Part shown: piece by piece, positions 24,441-36,019 of the stretch
Position numbering within the stretch: position 1 is the first letter of the stretch
Layout of the letters: every line of letters begins with the position of its first letter
Source of the DNA: Phaffia rhodozyma
Lineage: Eukaryota > Basidiomycota > Tremellomycetes > Cystofilobasidiales > Mrakiaceae
Assembly (NCBI GenBank): GCA_014706385.1
Contig: JACGZH010000002.1
Span: forward strand, 1,054,001-1,118,000
Length of the DNA: 64,000 bases
Reading direction: 5' to 3'
Made by a program: the position numbers and the translations under genes
The notes under the pieces: model-generated
Database searches by the model: none
Seen by the model: only the letters and a program-made list of their open reading frames with translations
What the model was told of the DNA's origin: nothing

Positions 24441-27042
24441 ATGAGCAAGTGTATCGGAGCTGAATGTTCCTCGAATGAAGCAAAGCTGGAGTGTCCCGGT
24501 TGCATCAAGTGCGTTGTATCTCTCGTCTTGATATGGGAATCGACAGTACATAAACTAACCCATCCGAGTTCACTCATAGCTTGGGTATTCGGGGAAGCTT
24601 CTTCCATGACCAAGCTTGCTTCAACAAGAACTGTAGGCCTCATCTTTCTCTCTCATCCTATTCTTTGTTCCTAACTGAACCCCGTTCAACCTGTCTGGGC
24701 CCGTCCGCTGTGATCAAGGGGTAAGCATCCACCTATCATTGAAAATGTCCCAGAAACTATGTCCACTCTTTCAGTTTCTCACTGTCTCCTTCTTTCACAT
24801 TCTATATTCGCTTAGAAATCACACCGGCTTATTCATAAGGCTGTTCAGAATCCAGCTGCAGCTACTGCCGCATTGAGTGCCAGCTCAGTCCCTGCTGCCA
24901 AAATCGAGCTCAAGGAGGGTCAATATATCTTTGACCCAGATTTCAACTACACAGGCTCCCTTCGAGCAGTATACCCTCTTTCAGACAAGCGAGAGGTTCC
25001 AGCACACATTCCTCGACCAGATTATGTCGACCACCGTACGTTGTCCACTTTCTGCATTCCCAAATCTTCGGATTAGGTGAATAGAGAAACAAATGTTGAC
25101 TTCATCGACCACGGCTTTGTTTTGGCTCTGTTTTGGCTCCAACAGCGGAAGGAGAATCCATGAAGGAGGCCGAAGAGGGAATGCGGGAGGCCTCTATGAT
25201 GAGACGACCTTCAAGGCTCTATGCTGCCAAGGTTCATACCCCTGAAGAGATCGCTGGTATGAGGGAAGTCTGCAAGGTGAGTTTGATGATTACTTCTGTC
25301 TGTTTATTCATTTTGATGATTGTGAGGTTTGCGCTGAACATCGCTTTGACCTGGCTCTCATTAAATTCCTTTTTTCAATATCAAATCTTTGAACCTAGCT
25401 TGGCCGAAAGGTCCTCAACATTGCAGCAGCTGCCATCAAGCCTGGAATCACGACTGATGAGCTAGATGCCATCGTTCACGCCGAATGTTTAAAGCGGGAT
25501 GCCTATCGTTCGTTCACCCTTCGGTCTGAGCATCCGCTCCACTGATAACAGAAATATCACTGATTGACTTGCATATCATCGGATTTCCTTGGACCATAGC
25601 CAGTCCACTAGGATACCGGAAGTTCCCGAAGAGTGTTTGCACGAGTGTAAACGAAGTCATCTGCCATGTATGTCTAGTCATTACCATATTTCTTTTCTGC
25701 TTTTAGCTAATACATTCTGTCAATATTTGAAATATCTCTTTTGCAGGGTATTCCCGATCAACGAGAGCTTCGTGAGTGATTATTCTCAGATTATTTTTCC
25801 TGTCTAGACGGTAAATCGCTGATTTGCTGTTTTCCCTGTTTTTTTTCGATCTATTAAAGTGGATGGCGATATTGTCAACCTGGATGTTTCTCTCTTTTAC
25901 AAAGGTTCGGAATCCCAAACATTCCTCGTTTGTTGGCTATTGAAGCGAACCTACAGGAGGCACTGACTGATGGCGTGTTCTTGGTAACTCAGGTTTCCAT
26001 GGAGATCTCAATGCGACTGTAAGTTCCAAGGTCTAGACAACTTATATTCGAATTCAGCTGATCCTTTCTCTTCAAATGTATACATTGAATGATTGCAGTA
26101 CCCAGTAGGTAATGTTGATCAAGCCTCGCTCGATCTAATGGCCACTTCCAAGGAGTCTCTCAGACAAGCAATCTCGATATGTAAGCCTGGAGTTGCGTTT
26201 GCGTAAGTTCGACCGGAAACCTCCTCTGCCTCCCCAGGATATCACTATTGTCCGATGTATTCTGATGATCTGCTTGAAACTTGAAAACATATAGTGAAAT
26301 CGGCAATGTGATCGAGAGTGTAGTCAAGCCTAAAGGATATGGAATCGTGACGCGATATACTGGACATGGGATCAATCAGCTGGTTAGAGCTTTCTTTCGC
26401 GTAGGTCGTAAGGATCATAATCCCGAGTGCTGACTTCGTCTGTTTCGTGTGTTGTTCCGGTCACTTTCTTAGTTCCACTGTGGTCCCAACAGTGAGACGT
26501 CTCCTATCAGTAGCACTATTTGAATTGTCCATTTCTCAAACTGATTTACTCTCACATCGTTTCTTCAGTCTTACATTATGGAAAGTCCAAGATGCCTGGT
26601 TTCATGAAAGAGGGAAATATCTTCACAATCGGTTCGTCTCGTTCATGAACGTCTCGTACATGACAATGTCGAAGAACACCCTCTGATCATCTCTTGGCTT
26701 GAAAAAATACTCAGAACCCATGATCAACGCTGGAGCTAGCAGTTTGATTCATTGGTCGGACGACTGGACGGCTGCCACTCGGTTCGTTCTTTTACTTTTC
26801 ATTCAGCCTTGACTTTATCTACAATTCATGTTGCTCATTTTGTCTCCATTCCCTCAAACAACACAGAGATGGAAAGCGATCGGCTCAGTTCGAAGAGACC
26901 ATCCTGTAAGTTCTTCATTCTTTTCTTTGCATGCATCTTCAATTTAGAGTGATACTCAAGACCATGCCCTTTCTGCCCCAGTATCACCGCGACGGGCGCC
27001 GAAATCCTGACTGATCCCAAGATGCCCAAGAAGAAGAAGTAG
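24441..27042 (+). CDS. MAP1: Methionine aminopeptidase 1
   Basis: Removes the initiator Met from nascent cytosolic proteins, docking on ribosomes through its N-terminal zinc finger. The protein starts MSKCIGAECSSNEAKLECPGC with further Cys and His residues in the next exon (SFFHDQACFNKN), the C6H2 finger of type 1 enzymes. The pita-bread catalytic domain has [66 protein letters not shown] (two Asp ligands), GHGINQLFHCGPN (His ligand), NIFTIEPMI and QFEETI (Glu ligands). It ends with a Lys run, MPKKKK. At least twelve exons are present. Two are tiny: 25993-26018 (26 nt, FHGDLNAT) and 26473-26491 (19 nt, FHCGPN). Length agrees with eukaryotic MetAP1. Confidence 0.96.
25993..26018 (+). other. 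26-nt micro-exon of METAP1 carrying a metal-ligand Asp
   Basis: Bounded by CTCAG and GTAAGT. With one base from the previous exon it encodes GFHGDLNAT, and the next exon resumes with YPVGNVD in frame. Confidence 0.85.
26473..26491 (+). other. 19-nt micro-exon of METAP1 (FHCGPN)
   Basis: Lies between acceptor CTTAG and donor GTGAGA. It joins GHGINQL to FHCGPN and then ILHYGKSKMPG, rebuilding the conserved segment after the active-site His. Confidence 0.85.
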
Positions 27043-27514
27043 AGCTTGAAGAATGCGCAGACCAAAAAATTGAGAGAAAACAAAACGGAGAATATAAAAT
27101 GTGGTTGATTACCGAAACAGAAATAGTCGAGAACTTCGCCGTGCATTACGAGGTTTTTTTCTTTAGCGGCGACTTTTAAATAAGAACGTAGAAACTCGTT
27201 CAACATAACTTTCTTGTTACCTTTCCATTCTTTTGTCCTTCTAACTTTCTTCTTCTTCTTCTTCTCTTCACTCTTCTATTGTCCTCCTCTTCTCTCTCTA
27301 TCTCTCATCTTGGACATAACCCTAGGACATACCATTGTTGACGTCCATTGGAGCGTAAGTCGCGTCCTTCAACTCTTCATCTTCACCTCGCACTATTTCC
27401 CTGACCATTTCACACGTACAAACGTTCTAGTTCAGCTTTACTCTCTTCCACTCTCCCCGCCTCCCTCTCCCTGTCCGTTCTCTTCGCCATCAGTCTTCCT
27501 TCCCGCCTCCGGCC
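27043..27514. other. Tandem intergenic gap with long pyrimidine tract
   Basis: Contains the METAP1 3' end and the promoter and 5' leader of the PHD gene. A run of TTC/CTT repeats sits at about 27240-27305, typical of fungal core promoters. No additional gene is supported. Confidence 0.5.
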
Positions 27515-30500
27515 ATGTCACCTGCCTCCGGGCCCACCTCAGCTCATCTCTCCTTCAGTCCGACCGTTTACCCCTTATCGGTTCCTCGGACGCGTGCGAA
27601 TCGCAAAGCTCTTTCGGTTTCTTCTGTAGCTCAAACGGAAAAAAGACATTTTCAAAGCCTATCCGGAAGATCTGAGAACAGCAGCGACGATAGCGTGTCT
27701 GCCGTTGTTAAGAGCCGATTCAGAACCAAAGGAGAGACAGCTCGGTGGGTGTCTTACCTTATATATTGGTTGCTAATGACATTGCTGAAAATGCGTTCCT
27801 ATCACCTCATATCGGGCATGTGGAATTGAATTTGAGCCATCAGGATCGAATTACATCGAACGCCTTCAGCAACCTCCGTCGATTCTGCAGATGATTGTGT
27901 TTATCAGACATCATCTCCCCCCTCGGGTTATTACTTGCCGTTCGAGTCTTGTCAACCTTCTGTCTCATCGTCCTTTGCTTATCCGCTCAATTCTCACTCA
28001 GATATATCAGTGATCTCTAGATCGATCCCAGATCCCTCTTCCTCATCTCCTCCTCCAACATCCCCGCTCGCCTCTTTCTCCTGCCTTCCTCTTGTTCCCT
28101 CTTCTTCGCCAGCTGCAACCCTCCCAGCCTCTGATTACTTCGAGACACCCACACGGTCCACCCGAAGATGTACTAAGAAGACTGTCCTCCACGTCGAGAA
28201 TGGAAAGACTGCTTCGAAGGATGGGAGTAGCACACAACGTTGCTCTGTCACAAAGTTAGAGGTTCCTCCATCAATCGCTCCTCCATCCGTTTCATATGTG
28301 TCGCATCCCATTCAATCAACACGCGCTCCGTCGCCCCCTCCGGTAGAAGGGGAGCTCAACCAACTCAGGTTAAAGTGGAAAGAGGAGGCTCAGATGAAGG
28401 AAGCTAGCCGGCCCCTATGGCTGATTCGAAGTAAGAGGGAAGGCCGAGCAGGGAAAGGAGTGGATGTTAAGGCCGGGGAAGGAGGGGAAGGAAGGCGTCT
28501 AGACTTGTGGGAGATGAAGAATTCTAAACAGGTAAATGACGAAGGTCGGGAGAAGACCGAGGGGAAGAGGTTTTGTCGTCTGTCGTCCGAAGACCAAGAC
28601 CAAGACCAATCGGAATCACATATGTATTCGTCAACTTTATCACCATCAACATCAACATGCTCATCCACAACCGAATTTCTTCTCTCTTCACCTTCTTCTT
28701 CCGCATCTTGCTCTTCTTCGCGATCTAGTTCACCCTTCGCGCGTCAAATCCCACGAACGGTCTCCGCTCCCGCCCTTCACCTGCTGTCAACAGGAAAGGC
28801 ATCCCTCTCAACCGCTCAGATCTTGTCAACGGACATGGATTGGCTCATCCCGTCCTCTACACGACAGCGAGTCCCTCGCTCCCTTTCGATTTCCTTACCG
28901 TCATACCAATCGAATTTCCAACCCGCTGCCATCCCGTGGTCATCCCTTTCGCTCCTCCCGTTTTGCTCGAATCATGGACTCCTGATCCAGCCCGCTTCTG
29001 CATCGAAGAAGAGAAGCGACGAGACTCGACGAAGCCGATTGGCGGCTTTCGAAGGGCACAATTCTTTGAGCACACCTAATCTCGCTCTGACGGGCTCTCT
29101 AGCCAGTGACGGCGTCTCTTCCTCGACGCTTGGGGTTGTCAAAATGACGGACATAGGTCGAATTGCGGTATCGCTTGAAACTTTTAAAACAATGCTCAAG
29201 ATCGGTTCAGTCAATTCTGATGAACCTCTTGAAGAATCGAGTTTGTCCGAATTGGGCGAAACTCCTACTATCGCACCATCTACACCATCTATTTCAAAAC
29301 CCGACTGGCCGGATACGTCCTATCCCTGGTCATTTTCGGCTATAGAGGCTCATCGAGTTGAAGCGGAAAGACGGAAAGCCGTCCTCGAGGCAGTTGGTCG
29401 GTACTTAGATGACGACGCTTGGGATGAATCAGACTTCAATGGTCCAGAAAGATTGTCGGACCATCCCTTGAGTAGAAACTGGTCGACCTCTTCGTCTTCT
29501 GTAGAATCCACTCACAGCACTCGCCAAAATGAGATCAGTGGTGGCGGTGGAGGAAAGACAGGATTCGATCTACGAAACGAGGTCGCTAAACGACCCAAAG
29601 TCCGATACGGCCTTTCTCGACCAATGCTGGGACTGGACGGAAAGCAGTTTGATCCAGCTGATGCCCGACAAGCGCTTTTGCTAAGGAATCAAACGAGAGG
29701 TTCTTTATCGTGTGTTCAATTAGAAAAAAAAGATTCGGGAAAGGAGGTCATCGTCAATGAGCAGGATGTTCTCGGATGTTTCTGCCAATGCGAGATGGAG
29801 GATGAAGCGGTGGTCAACTGTGATTCTTGTCAAACTTGGCATCACGTTCGTTCTTCTCTCCGTATATGCCTTCGTCTACCTTGAAATTGACAGGATATTC
29901 TTCTCGTCATGTGTTGTTTTATTCCGGGTTTCTCGGAAACTGTAGATGTCCTGCATAGGGTTGATGCCAGACGACCTAGACGAAGAATGGTTTTGTTGGA
30001 AATGTGAACCGAGTGATGATAGCTTGTCCTCTTCAATGATTGATCCATCCTCAGTTTTACGTCCATCCATCAACCAAATAATCACTTCGCCGCCTTTCCA
30101 AGCCTCTCCGTTCTTCAGCTCACCTCCGTCCTCGCCTATTCTTCAGTTTGATTCGCAATCTGCGGCGTCGAGGACGTCTTGTCGAAAAAGTGATCTCTCT
30201 ATCGATGATCGCTTCGGAAAATCATGGAATTTTTTCCAAACGACTCCGCCTACTACAGATTTAGACGAAGGCTCGAGCGACGAAGAAGACAACGATGACG
30301 ACGACGACGACGACGACGATGACGATGATGGTGACGACGACGACGCAGATTATACAGACGAAGACTCGTTCGACCCAAGTTCTACTCCATCTAAACATCT
30401 TTCGGCTGAGGACCTTTTGTTTGGTTCCACCCCTCTACCAGCCGACCGTCCGTCCTCTGTCTCGTCCTCATCGATCCTCTACACCACCCCGTCCCACCCT

Positions 30501-30791
30501 TCACCTTGTTCATCGCCTCCCTCTCAGTCTTTGACATCGACGGCGATCTACAAGCTACGATCCACGGCAAACGCGCGCTCAAACCCGCCCGGACTAGAAT
30601 TTGACATCTGTCCGTCTAGCGCGGATAGCGAAGGACCTCTATCTCCCTACAAACCTGGGTGGGAAGGGGCTTCGTCTCCCCTGTTGAGACCAAGGCTGAC
30701 GATGGGATCTTGTTCGAAGGTAACGAACGAACAAGAGAATGGTTTAGAGATGGGTCTGTTGGGCGCTCAGTTGGGAGGTGATCGATGGTGA
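27515..30791 (+). CDS. PHD-finger protein, Ser/Pro-rich
   Basis: Probable chromatin-associated histone reader; partner complex unknown. Starts at the ATG at 27515 (MSPASGPTSAHLSF). An intron joins GETAR to IELHRTPSATSVD near 27843, then one very long exon runs to 29845. The PHD finger spans about residues 700-750: GCFCQCEMEDEAVVNCDSC, then TWHH joined across an intron to MSCIG, then WFCWKC, giving the C4HC3 pattern. The rest is low complexity with many SP/TP sites. An Asp run encoded by GAC/GAT triplets lies at about 30290-30350, followed by more acidic and Ser/Pro-rich sequence. Only the PHD is recognisable, so assignment to Cti6-, Set3- or Bye1-type proteins is not possible by eye. Confidence 0.82.
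30289..30350 (+). repeat. GAC/GAT triplet repeat encoding an acidic run
   Basis: In-frame imperfect trinucleotide repeat inside the PHD-protein gene, encoding a poly-Asp run broken by a single Gly. Likely length-variable between strains. Confidence 0.85.
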
Positions 30792-31122
30792 ACAGAAGGC
30801 TTTGAGCTAGCTTTTGACTTTCTTTGGTTGTCTTCGCGCCCTGATCACTACATCTCTATCTCTGCTTATCATGAGATCAATATTATTATCTCCGCTATAT
30901 ATTTGTTTGCTGTTCCTTTTCACCTTCCTCGTCCAGTCGATTCTTCTGATCTGTGAAAAAAGACCCCGTTGAACGTCATTCCGATTCCCTACTAGATTGT
31001 GCTTTGTTCTTATATGATGTTCCGTTCTACATGTCTATAGTTAATCATACTTCTCTTTGGGGTCTAAATTGACTCATGATTATGGCATCGTATGCTATGA
31101 TTGTATAAGTGAAGCATGGCAT
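30792..31122. other. Convergent intergenic gap
   Basis: Holds the 3' ends of the PHD gene and the FAF2-like gene. A/T-rich and stop-rich; no gene or repeat seen. Confidence 0.5.
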
Positions 31123-33401
31123 CTACTCATCATCATCCTCTTCCATCTCGTCATCCTCTTCACTTTCATCACAATCGGAGTCTTGATCTTTCTCATCTCC
31201 ATCAGCATCATCCCCACCCGCTTTCCTTCCAGTCTCTCCGATCCGTTCCAACACGAGTACACCTGCTCCGTTCTTGAGGATCTGACTAGCTCCAACTGTT
31301 CCGTCTGCCTCGTCCAGCGAGACGACTTTTCTTGGATAAGCCGTTGCGAGTTTGAAGGACCATTGATGGGCATATGTCTCAATGTCGAACTCTGCCGGAT
31401 CGTCTGCCGGGTCCAGTTCTGCGGGCAATGTCAACGTATCTGCCCATAAGTAGAGAGTCTCCATTGATGCTGATTTAGGGAAAGATCGTTTGAACGGCCG
31501 CTGGTTCGGTGGAACTCGAAGAGTGATGCCTATCGAGTCTTGATCCGGTTCGGCCAGAGGGACCAACGATCGGCGAGCGTAGCGGAGGTAAGCGATTCGC
31601 CGTCTAGTTTCCTCCTCCTTGGCGGTCTCCTTCCTGAGCCGTTCCCGTTCCCGTTCCTCTTTCTCTTCTCGCTCTCTTCTCACAGCCAAGATTCTCTGAA
31701 GATCCTTCACTTCTGCTTCTTTGAATGCTCGATCCTGCATCTCCCTCAGACTAAGTTCTTCCTCTCTGAGCCTGATCTCTCGATGGATCCGGTTCAGTGT
31801 GGCTGACACTCTTGGGAGGATGGACTGCTCGATCGTGTTGATCAGATCGGAGGCTGTGGTGGATGGTCCTTCTAGACGAGAGAGAACGGTCAGCTTCAGA
31901 GGTGGCGATGAGGGGGCAGACGCTCGAGTCCGAGCAGGTGGTAGAAGTGAGATGAATGTCAGAGAAGGATATGTCGTTGGAGGGAGCAAACGAGTGACTG
32001 ATCGATGAATCAACGAGATGTGAGCCGATAAATTAGCGTTCAAGAAGAGAGATATCAGCCTATGTTGGTGACCGATGAATGTACTCCAAATAGATTGTCA
32101 GCAAGAAAGATATCCATTATTTTGGACTAACCTTGGTACGGCTCCTTGTCGCTCACGTCTCCTGCCCAAAAAATAATGTTATGTCGTTTCAGAGTATCGA
32201 CTAGTGCTGGGTCGGTCAGAACAGTTCTATTGAGAAGCCGGCGGGAAACAGGATGGAGAAGAAAACGTCAATCGATTTTTCAAAAGTCCCTATCCTATTA
32301 AGAGAGAATCAAAAAGCGACGGAGAAACGCACTTTTTGAAATCTTCATCCTTCTCATGCTGACTCGAGAAGAGTCCAACGAGGGCGATTCGTCCTTCTTT
32401 CTTAGCTTTTTCTAAAGCATCTTTGTATTTTCCAATAAAAAACTCTGGCAGTTCGGCCTGTGCGTCCTTCTCGTCCTCCTCAGCTGACATGCTATCGTCC
32501 TTCACTTCATCTCCATCATGATCTGATGATGGATACTGAAGGGATGATGGTGATCGAGCACGGGTGAGCTGCTCCAGTGAGCGCAAGAACCGGAGCGAGG
32601 CTGGACCTCTAGGCAGGGTAGACGGATTCGCTCGAAATTGATCTACTGATGGCAGGAAAGCGAGGGGCAGCATCGACAGGAATGCACTTGGGAGGAAGCG
32701 AGCTGTGAGTATTATGAAAAGAGAATATACGCGCAATACAGAAATCAGCAAGCTATGCCTATACGTATTCTCACCATCCTCTCAAAGTCCAGAGACAACA
32801 ACAAGAGCTGAACTTGCCAACAAATTGCCAGCCACCGACAAGGACGCTCCAAACGATCCCTACCGGCCAGAGCACGATGGAGTATACCGTCCAGCCGAGT
32901 CCCACCCCGACCCGAGTAATCCCTCTGAGACCTCTGGGTACTCTCAGACCTGCTAAGGGCCGGATGCCTTCTTCTGTAGAGTGAGGCTGGGGCTGACCGT
33001 CATTCCTTGTGGACGAGGAAGAAGCAAGTTGATCGGTCGGGTTATCGTTCCTAAACGGGGGATAAGAGCCAGCACGGGCAGAAAGACTTGAGGAAGCCGA
33101 AGGTGCTTCTCGCGACGCTGTCGGAGCAGAATTTGTTGGTTCGGAAGGAGCTGAGAAAATGACTTCAAGAGCAGCCTGTAGTAAAGTAGCAAGACGTACA
33201 CGACGGGACGTCACAAGGAGAGATCGAAAATGCTGTTAGAACCGGTAAAGCCCGACACTCGTATCGGTTGATTATAAAACTTGCCTGGACGTTGTAATTA
33301 GTTTCTCGAAGAATTCGCCTATCTCTATCTATATCAGCGGGAGAGGATGAGCAAGTGATTGCATGTAGTTGATCGTATGCGTCTTGATTTGAGGACGACA
33401 T
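31123..33401 (-). CDS. FAF2/UBXD8-like UBX-domain protein
   Basis: Membrane-anchored Cdc48/p97 adaptor for ER-associated degradation and lipid droplets (family knowledge). Order of parts: start MSSSNQDAYDQLHAI; UBA-like helices ending NYNVQ/AALEVIFS; Ser/Pro linker; a hydrophobic hairpin (GVGLGWTVYSIVLWPVGIVW); a UAS thioredoxin-like domain (FFIGKYKDALEKAKKEGR, ALVGLFSSQHEKDEDFKK, then HNIIFWAGDVSD); a long Glu/Arg coiled coil (31600-31780); the UBX domain (ITLRVPPNQRPFKRSF, METLYLWADTL, WSFKLATAYPRKVVS); and an acidic tail ending in EDDDE. The intron at 33176-33284 begins with GC in the context CAG/GCAAGT. Four to five introns in total. Architecture is complete for the family. Confidence 0.92.
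33176..33284 (-). other. Probable GC-AG intron in the FAF2-like gene
   Basis: Minus-strand donor reads CAG/GCAAGT and the acceptor reads CTACAG. Splicing joins NYNVQ to AALEVIFSAP in phase 0. An alternative GT three codon-thirds upstream (AAC/GTCCAG) would also keep frame but is a poorer donor and deletes Val-Gln. Confidence 0.7.
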
Positions 33402-34303
33402 CTCTGAGAGAGAGGCCAAGTGTTAGAGGCGACAACGAACTAGCAGAAGCAAGAAAGTCGACAGCAAGACGAGATGGGAATAGATGGGGACAGTTGGACC
33501 GTCCGTTGAGAAAGTGGTTACTCTGGGTGTAATAGCACAGCATAACTTGGCAGTTGAACTCGCTTCCATTCACGAGGTTAGAATCGACGCCACATGCCCA
33601 CGTCATATTGGCCTGATCGGCTCGGGCCGAGAGTTCTGCACGCGCAGTAAGTCTTTTTGCAGCCCGTGTTTGGCCCGTCGGCCTGATAATCCATTCTTTT
33701 ACGCCTCATCTTTAAACTGTAAAAGAGTAAAGCGGTTGGTCGGTTGATCCCACTGAGAGAGAGCGTACAGGTGGAGGAGAATATATGATGGAAGGAAAGA
33801 TCATTGGCAACGTGCTGATCTAGTTGATCCAGGCAGGCCCTTTCAGACCGAGCTCGGCTGGGCGTAGGCGTTAGTCCGATCGATAGGGATTGTAAACAAT
33901 CGAACACGAAAGGCAAGAAAAGTCTAAAGAGCAAATCCCGCGCGAATAGAGGAACATCCGAAAGGCGATCCGTCGATCTTGGTGTCATTCTTACAATCAC
34001 ATACCAGCACTCAGAAAAGCCACCGAGCCAGAGACACCTTCAGGCATACAGTTTGCACACACTCATATATATCCATGTCCTCCCCGCTTCAGGTTCAGGT
34101 TCTTTTTCGTTCCTTTTCTCGTTCCTTCTGTGTTCCTTGACTGTACCTTTGGGATTCTTCTTTGGATATACCTTGACATCCTGTCTCCATCTTTTGATCT
34201 CTTTGGGCACTATCTTTGATCTTTGGACCTTTATCCTCGACAGTTTGCAATCCGTTTCGTCCAAACAAGATCCTCTCGATCAGTCCTTCGTACAAGAACA
34301 CAA
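33402..34303. other. Long divergent region, no supported gene
   Basis: About 900 bp between the FAF2-like ATG and the ATG of the unknown gene at 34304. The part from 34060 to 34300 is pyrimidine-rich and probably the 5' leader of the latter. Open frames here (33578-34000 minus, 34053-34508 plus) lack ATG starts or domain signal. Confidence 0.45.
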
Positions 34304-35477
34304 ATGTACAAATCTAATCATGCACTCGCCCGTTCAGACCCAACCTCAGCCCCGCCTTTCTATCCTGATTCTTATCTGCGGGTCATCCCTTCTCCTTCTT
34401 TATCTTCCCCCGGTCCCAGCGTTCGGTATGTGCGGAACCTTACGAAAAGCCCTTCCACCAACACTCTTCCGTCCTCATCCTTACCCATCAGGAGTCCGTC
34501 GAATCTGAGAGTGCCGGCCTATTCCATCATCCATCCGATTTCTTCAACCTTACAGCGACAGAAGCATGTATCGCGCGTGCCAAGCAGGGCAACACATCTG
34601 CAACACATCCGTGATACACTTCCGGCGGTCATGCACGGCCAAACCAACCGTGTTACGGAGCCTTTGCCTTGGACCGTAGACCTCGGAGACGACAGCGAGT
34701 TCAGCCATTCCGTGGAGACTAAGCAAAGAGTACGTCCCTAAATTTCTTTGCCCTACTCGTGCACGGAATCCTTGCTTTGTGCTCACCTCCAAGCACATCC
34801 CCCGTTTGCAGACTGTTCGACAGGCCTCCGATCCTATGCCTCTCACTTCAACAGGCTCTCTTGTTCCGCCAAGACCCTCAAGGAACGTTGACATGGTCTT
34901 TGGATCACGCGCAGGGCGTCCTGTCCGTCGAGTGTCTAGCGTACCTGTCACTCTGGACGACAGATACATTTTCTCCGTCAACCCTAATGCTGTACCTCCC
35001 TGTTCCCCTCCTCCAAAATACAGCATCGTCCCTGCCCCGTCTGTCAACGGCTCATCCACCAGCTATCTGCTTTCACCTCGAAGTCGAACTCTTCCATATA
35101 TGCCTATGGAGAGATCGGATAGCTCTTGCTCCGAAGATGGGTCGTATTCATCTGTTTCGCCCCTCCCCATCACCCCGCTCTACTCTGTTGAAGATAACTC
35201 TCCTCGTCTGCGTTTGAGCTCATCTACGACCTCGATCTCAAGCACCTCAATCTGCTCTTTTAGTCCTCGCGATGAGGACGACAAAGATTTATTTGATCTT
35301 TTGCCTGCCGAACAGGACGATGGGTTGAACAGGCCGATCGAGACCTTTCTTCACGATATTGATGAATTGTCGATGAGTGTCTGGCCAGACGAAGCTGGAC
35401 ATATCATTCTGCTTCCACCTGTTCCGTTGAAATCGCACAAAAGAGCCCACCAACACACCTCTGATGTTCTATCTTAA
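34304..35477 (+). CDS. Unknown Ser/Pro-rich protein
   Basis: Not recognised. Two exons: 34304 to about 34730 (MYKSNHALARSDPTSAP ... VETKQR), then an intron with GTACGT donor and TTTGCAG acceptor, then TVRQASDPMPLTSTGS to the stop. About 360 residues, largely disordered, with many Ser, Pro and Thr and several basic-Ser motifs such as RRVSSVPV that resemble kinase sites. An acidic patch (RDEDDKDLFDLLPAEQDD) near the C-terminus precedes IETFLHDIDELSMSVW, a possible short helix. No membrane segment or catalytic motif. The start is the first ATG in the frame that reads through both exons. It is oriented tandem to RBM25 and divergent to the FAF2-like gene; neither suggests a role. Confidence 0.65.
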
Positions 35478-36019
35478 ATAATCTTTAAGACTATCACCTT
35501 CGATCTTGTTCTTTGTTTCCATCTGATCTAATTTTGCTCAATCTAGTCTTTCTTGGGTTTTTTCTCGTTTGCTGTTCCTTAGTAATTATGTCTTGCTCAT
35601 CTTCTCAACAGGTGTAATTCTCTTTATTTTCTTACTCTTCTTTCTGGATTGTGTTTAGCTCAATCCTTGGTCTTGCATTCTCTTTGCATGCGCGCTTCCT
35701 TTTTTGCTGTCTTGCTCTGTACCAATACATATAGTACCTAGGTTGATCATACGTAATTCTGCTGGTCTGTCGACTGGTGTATATCTGATTCAAAATGAGA
35801 CTTGCATGCATATGTACGGATAATATATAATACAGATTAGGATTACATCGTAGATGAATGATGTTTATGTCATTCATCTACTTTGCCTAAGCCCAGCCGT
35901 CTGTTCTCTCTAAGAACCTCTTTTAACAACTTCCATCAAGTCTCTTTCATCGGTCAATCCGTCCCCTTCTCTTTCTTTTCTTTCTTCTCTTCTATCCACT
36001 CCAAAGGCAACTGACAAAA
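35478..36019. other. Tandem intergenic gap with a perfect hairpin
   Basis: Holds the 3' end of the unknown gene and the RBM25 promoter. T-rich to about 35700, then A/T-rich with a 12-bp inverted repeat at 35850-35881, then a pyrimidine-rich run up to the RBM25 ATG. No gene is supported. Confidence 0.5.
35850..35881. repeat. Perfect 12-bp inverted repeat with 8-nt loop
   Basis: GTAGATGAATGA at 35850-35861 is exactly complementary to TCATTCATCTAC at 35870-35881, with loop TGTTTATG. The pairing stops at both ends. It lies 139 bp before the RBM25 start codon and about 370 bp after the previous stop. Confidence 0.9.

Noticed and set aside
28390..28985. Frames on both strands inside the PHD gene
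   Set aside because: They mirror the low-complexity Ser/Asp codons of the real frame and have no independent signal.
31540..32008. Plus-strand frames opposite the FAF2-like gene
   Set aside because: They are antisense to the coiled coil and UBX codons and start from TTG or overlap shifted frames.
34053..34508. 151-codon plus-strand frame with hydrophobic sequence before the unknown Ser/Pro-rich gene
   Set aside because: It starts at TTG, overlaps the better-supported frame, and its hydrophobicity comes from a pyrimidine-rich leader.
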